This document shows, piece after piece, positions 60,017-64,000 of a stretch of 64,000 bases of DNA. The position numbers and the translations under genes are program-made. The number at the start of each line of letters is the position of its first letter. The first letter of the stretch is position 1. Location of the stretch: positions 1-64,000 of the forward strand of contig QLIY01000302.1 in the NCBI GenBank assembly GCA_003260075.1. The letters run 5' to 3'. The DNA comes from Phallusia mammillata (Eukaryota > Chordata > Ascidiacea > Phlebobranchia > Ascidiidae). Under the pieces are notes generated by a model. That model made no database searches. It was not told the DNA's origin and worked only from the letters and a program-made list of their open reading frames with translations.

Positions 60017-63000
60017 ATGGCTGCTGCCACAGTAAAAATGAATCCTGACACTGGGCATAAAAGTGACACAAAAAAGATTGAAGAGGATGTAAGTCATGTT
60101 TGTAAATGGTCTGTTCAAGTAAAATAGAATTGTATAAAAAATACCTAAATGGCATCACATCATAAAACTTTTGTTGGAAAATTAAAATCTGTAACAACCA
60201 CACATGAGTTATATTTGTATTTAAATATGATTTGGCTGTAAAAATCAATGTCTATAAATATGTGAAAAAGACTGTAAACCAGGGGTGGGCAACCCGCGGG
60301 CCGCATGCGGCCCTTCATTAAAGCTTGTGCAGCCCGCAGAGATGCTTGGATTTCAAAAGTACTGGCAAACGAGTCCAATTATTACACATTTTTGAGCTGA
60401 TTAATGCGCCTGATGCTAGTTTTCTGCGATCTAGCAAAATGTGGCTAGAATCAAATACAAATTATACTTGTAGTTAAACATATTTGGTAAGAAACAAAGC
60501 AAAATCACTTTGTGTGTTGAACATGTGCGGCCCTCGATCCAATTTTGACATTTATAATTGGCCCTACAGTAACAAAGGTTGCCCACCCATGCTGGAAACA
60601 CACACATTCAATAAATAGTTTATCTCTTTTGTGTTATCACATGTCATCAGTGACTCTAATCATACTTATAACAAGTGATAGTAATAAGGTGCTTTACCCT
60701 TCACCTTAGAAATTTGTTAAACCTACATACAGATGTTATCGTGGTATTTTTGCTTAATTGTTCACTTGATAAAGCATTTTGCCCCACCGATGCCCTTGTA
60801 AGAGTAGACATATATACTTTTGCCCACATAGGGATAACACACATTTTAAAATAAATATATATACCAGTGATTTTGAACCATAAGCTTGACCTGTAGCACC
60901 TTATATATTTGTGCAGATCTTGAATCTTAAGCATGTGATCAACATAACAAAGCAGTCAATAACCAAGCTCAACCAAGAATTTGGAGGAAAGAAGAATCCC
61001 CCGTCTATTTATTTTGAGGTAACATAAATTACAAAGCAGGACAATGTTGGTCTACACCAGTGTTCTTCAATGGGGGTTAATTTTGTCCATGAAAAAGTGA
61101 TTGTAAAAATTTTGAAGTTATGTGTAATATACTTCACTTTTAGGGGCGATTTCGGACAAACTAATTGTTCAAAAAATATTTAAGAAAAAACGTAACATGC
61201 CAACTAAGTTGCAACTACTAGTGGTAGTTCTGCAAACACACAAGAGGCCAGTAGGGTGCATTTGCTTCAACAGCCTGCTATTTTAAGAAATTGTGCTTGT
61301 TGTTGATTGTTTGGATCTTTTGTGATAATTTTGAAGTAGATTGTATATATATCTATCAAAAGGGAAATTCTATGCAAACGATGCAAAATCTAAGAGGCAC
61401 TTTTGACCAACATTTAATGGCACAATTTACATCTAGTCGTTATAAGTGTGGGTATACCATGCAGTTTCAAATGAGATATTATGTACTGTGGATTTTATAA
61501 TTGTATTTAAGTATACATTTTGGTGAGATCACAAATTTAAGCAGGTGTTTTTGGCAATTCAGTTCAAAATGAAATTATATGGGTGAATGTACAATAAAAA
61601 ATGAAACTCGATACACTTTGGGCTGCATGCTACTATCATATGTACCTTAGAGTAATGTGACAAGAGCCATAAAAGCATCCAAACCACCGATTAATAGTGT
61701 GACAGTTTCATTACAAATTGTGTTTTTATGAACCAAGATAAAATTTCTGTGTACAAACATAGGAATACAGAGATCTAACAGACCGGTTGGATGAGCACCA
61801 AAAGCGTCTGGAACACCTTACTGACATTTTGGAACAGGAGCAGATGCCAAGTAACTCTACTTACAATCCTCGATATTCTCCAAGTGTTCATACACAACAT
61901 TTCTTTCCGCATCCTGTCACGGTTCCTCAAAATGGACAAACATACACACAAGGTGTGCGCTTATGCTTTGAAACAGTTCTGTTTTGTTAAATCTTGTTTT
62001 GTCATTATAAGGCAATGTAAAGGTTTTCCGAGCTTAAGGTTTGCAGTGTAAAAATGCTTTGATTATGCTTCCCACCTAAAAATGGTATATTTTCAGTACT
62101 GGCTAACACTGTTATATTCCTTCTTTTTTGGCAAGAACAATTTACATGTGATAGATGTTGTTCTAAAATTTAAACTGCAAAAAAAGTTTTTTACATATAT
62201 ACTGGGTTTGTTTTATAGCGGCTAGTGTAAGCGGTGGCTCAGAAGCACCACAGTCTCCCAACCAGCAGGGATCATCGGGTAAAAGTGGTGGAGGTGGTGA
62301 CAAACCTATTGGAATGATTCGAATTTACCTGCCCAATGGAAAAACCACTGTGAGTCATATCTGATGTCACTGTTTCCAAATAGTTTGTGCCGTGGCTGAC
62401 AGCAATTTGTCATGTTGCATATACCTGCAGTCTTGCACTGGTTTGCCACCCCCTTGTTTTTTATGATGTCAAAATACCACCTGGATTGTAAAACACCTGT
62501 AAATAAATTGCATACATCTTTTTCCTTTTTAATCAAACATATTGGTAAAATTCTTAACTGTTTTTACCATTGTAGAAAAAAACAAAACAAAAACATTGTG
62601 TATGTATTGCAAAGTAGAAAATAAATGAGGATTTTTTTCTTCTTTGCAGTTTTTTATTAATTGTTAACTGAAGCACTTATTTTTTAACATTTTCTTTATG
62701 TCTGTTGTTGAAGGTTGGTGCCATCCCTAACAAGCGTTTATCAGACGTTTTACTCAGATCTTCGAGGTTAAAAAGCTTACGAGACAAATTAGACCAATGC
62801 AGTGTGTACAAGTTCGGAACAGAGTAAGTGCCATCTTTGTTCATGTTAATTGGTTGTCACATGTGAGCCTATCGAACCATTAGTCATAAAAAAGTGGAAA
62901 TTTGCTCACTTGTTTTTGCAAGTACATTTATTTTCACACATCACTGTTACTTTTATAATTGTTGTTACTTGGAATTAGGAAAAATCGATGTTGAGTTTTA

Positions 63001-64000
63001 TTGTGTGATCTGTGAAAGTAATTTAACAAAATACTTCCTTCTTATTTGTGTGGTTTTTATGATATTGCTAGTGTTTTGTAAACAAACGGCTTTTGCTTCA
63101 CTCAAGGGATATCTTTACTGATCTGTTAACCTTTGCTCCTATTTACTTCTTATTTGTGAACAATTTTTATAACAGCTTTCAACATAACCATTGTGTTGCA
63201 GTGAGCAAATTGATTGGAACATTGATTCTGGAGTGCTGGCTGGCGTGGAATTGGAACTTAGAACAGAGAACAAAAGTTTCAATAAATCCACTAGAATTCT
63301 TCAGGCCAGCCACAATTTTGTAAGTAAAATCAAATGCCTTCCAATTTAAGTTCCAATGCGAGAAATAAACCACCAAGACAATATACCTAACAAGTAGAAA
63401 ATGTATTCACAGTTTGTAACATATAGGCCTAACGTTGACTCTGGGTATTTTCATCATAAGAAATTACCCTTGCTTGTTTCGTTGCCGTTGTTAGCAAACA
63501 ATTGGTTTCCCGGAATTATTTTACGCCACCAAATTCAGGGTATCTACGTTACGTAATCCATGTTTATTTGCTGGTGTTTGTATGACATTCACTACGTTTC
63601 GATTACAAGGGCCCAAATTCCTCGAATTCCTGGTAACGGCACTTAATACTTCTGCCTGTAGTTAAAGATCTTGGTTACCGCTTTGTACTGAAGCCAAGCT
63701 TATAATACATGCTTCTCTGAGCAAGATCAATGTTGTTACGACTTGTTCTTGGTTTGCAGACTAATGAAGTTGATTATAGTATAAAGCTCTTATATAACTT
63801 GCTTCATAAGAATACTATTCTCGCGATATAGCTTTGATAATTAATATATTGAGCACAATCAACGTAAACATAATTTCAATTTGCCTGGTTTCTTAAAAAA
63901 GCGTTATGTGTGACACGTTTATGAAACTTGGTTGAAGGAAACAGTTAGGTGATGTTGGTTATTTATATCGTCAGGTGAGGAAGACTTTCTTTGCACTGAC
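60017..64000 (+). CDS. BRAF: B-Raf/Raf serine/threonine kinase, 5' part (cut by window end)
   Basis: Raf kinases bind active Ras at the membrane and phosphorylate MEK in the MAPK cascade. Exons are 60017-60088, 60917-61018, 61763-61952, 62219-62349, 62714-62823, 63202-63319 and 63975 to the window end; all phases agree. About 249 residues are visible. After a short leader (MAAATVKMNPDTG), residues about 25-75 form the BRS domain (ILNLKHVINITKQSI, FGGKKNPPSIYFEEY). This domain is typical of B-Raf-type and single invertebrate Rafs and binds KSR. A Ser/Pro/His linker and a Gly-rich patch follow. Residues about 149-225 are the Ras-binding domain (IRIYLPNGKTTV...IDWNIDSG...GVELELRTE). The last exon starts VRKTFFAL, the first residues of the cysteine-rich C1 domain. 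The kinase domain lies beyond the window. The start ATG sits in ATAAATGG. Confidence 0.93.
60280..60591. mobile_element. hAT-type MITE in the first intron of the Raf gene
   Basis: The ends are CAGGGGTGGGCAACC and GGTTGCCCACCCATG, with an imperfect 8-bp duplication (CTGTAAAC and CTGGAAAC). GC-rich subterminal GCGGGCCGCATGCGGCCC is typical of this group. The solo end at 562-577 belongs to the same family. No coding frame is present. Confidence 0.88.

Noticed and set aside
1-64000. tRNA, rRNA, CRISPR arrays, bacterial-type operons
   Set aside because: I looked for tRNA B-box patterns, rRNA blocks and spaced direct repeats and saw none. The tandem repeats present have no spacer structure, and the genes are spliced.

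Overview
The window is animal nuclear DNA: AT-rich, with spliced genes on both strands, GT-AG introns of roughly 0.1-1.5 kb, and many short DNA-transposon remnants. The gene content (a B-Raf-type kinase with BRS and RBD domains, sphingosine-1-phosphate phosphatase, a claudin/PMP22-like tetraspan protein) and the fairly compact genes suggest an invertebrate deuterostome. A tunicate such as a Ciona relative is my best guess, but the sequence alone does not prove it. Gene models were built by hand from reading frame, splice signals and phase agreement. All totals come out as whole codons except where a frameshift or assembly break is noted.

Layout. 1-3 kb: repeats and no convincing gene. 3-21.5 kb: a tandem array of minus-strand genes for small proteins built from one-motif exons. 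Every intron read is phase 1, and each motif exon ends in a short motif of the type N-x-F-x-G/N ... A/G-G-x-V-N-x-Y. There are two subfamilies: start MGDN (genes at 4481-5881 and 9737-11161) and start MPG (genes at 12827-13898 and 16820-18014). A fifth gene (20404-21441) joins an unrecognised ~146-residue N-terminal domain to two copies of the motif. Orphan first exons (3172-3238, 14010-14076) and about five copies of an upstream module show birth-and-death duplication. This array is the part most likely to be an undescribed system. By layout and composition (inference only) it resembles amyloid-signalling motif systems.

23.7-26.4 kb, plus strand: sphingosine-1-phosphate phosphatase, six exons. 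31.65-35.2 kb, plus: an Arf-like GTPase with a tail of over 350 residues, lacking the usual Gly2 and catalytic Gln. 36.4-38.7 kb, plus: a small claudin/PMP22-like four-span membrane protein. 39.1-54.1 kb, minus: a 25-exon gene for a ~2,044-residue C2H2 zinc-finger protein with PLDLS-like motifs. 60.0 kb to the window end, plus: the 5' part of a B-Raf/Raf kinase gene, running off the edge at the start of the C1 domain.

Assembly caution: seven places carry a G (or C) run of 10, once 12 with flanking Gs, placed between two nearly identical copies of local sequence that differ by SNPs and small indels. These look like two haplotypes joined head to tail, not true tandem duplications. Three of them disturb coding exons (near 10.46, 17.14 and 34.93 kb). 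A run of 72 Gs at 21.69 kb is probably also technical.
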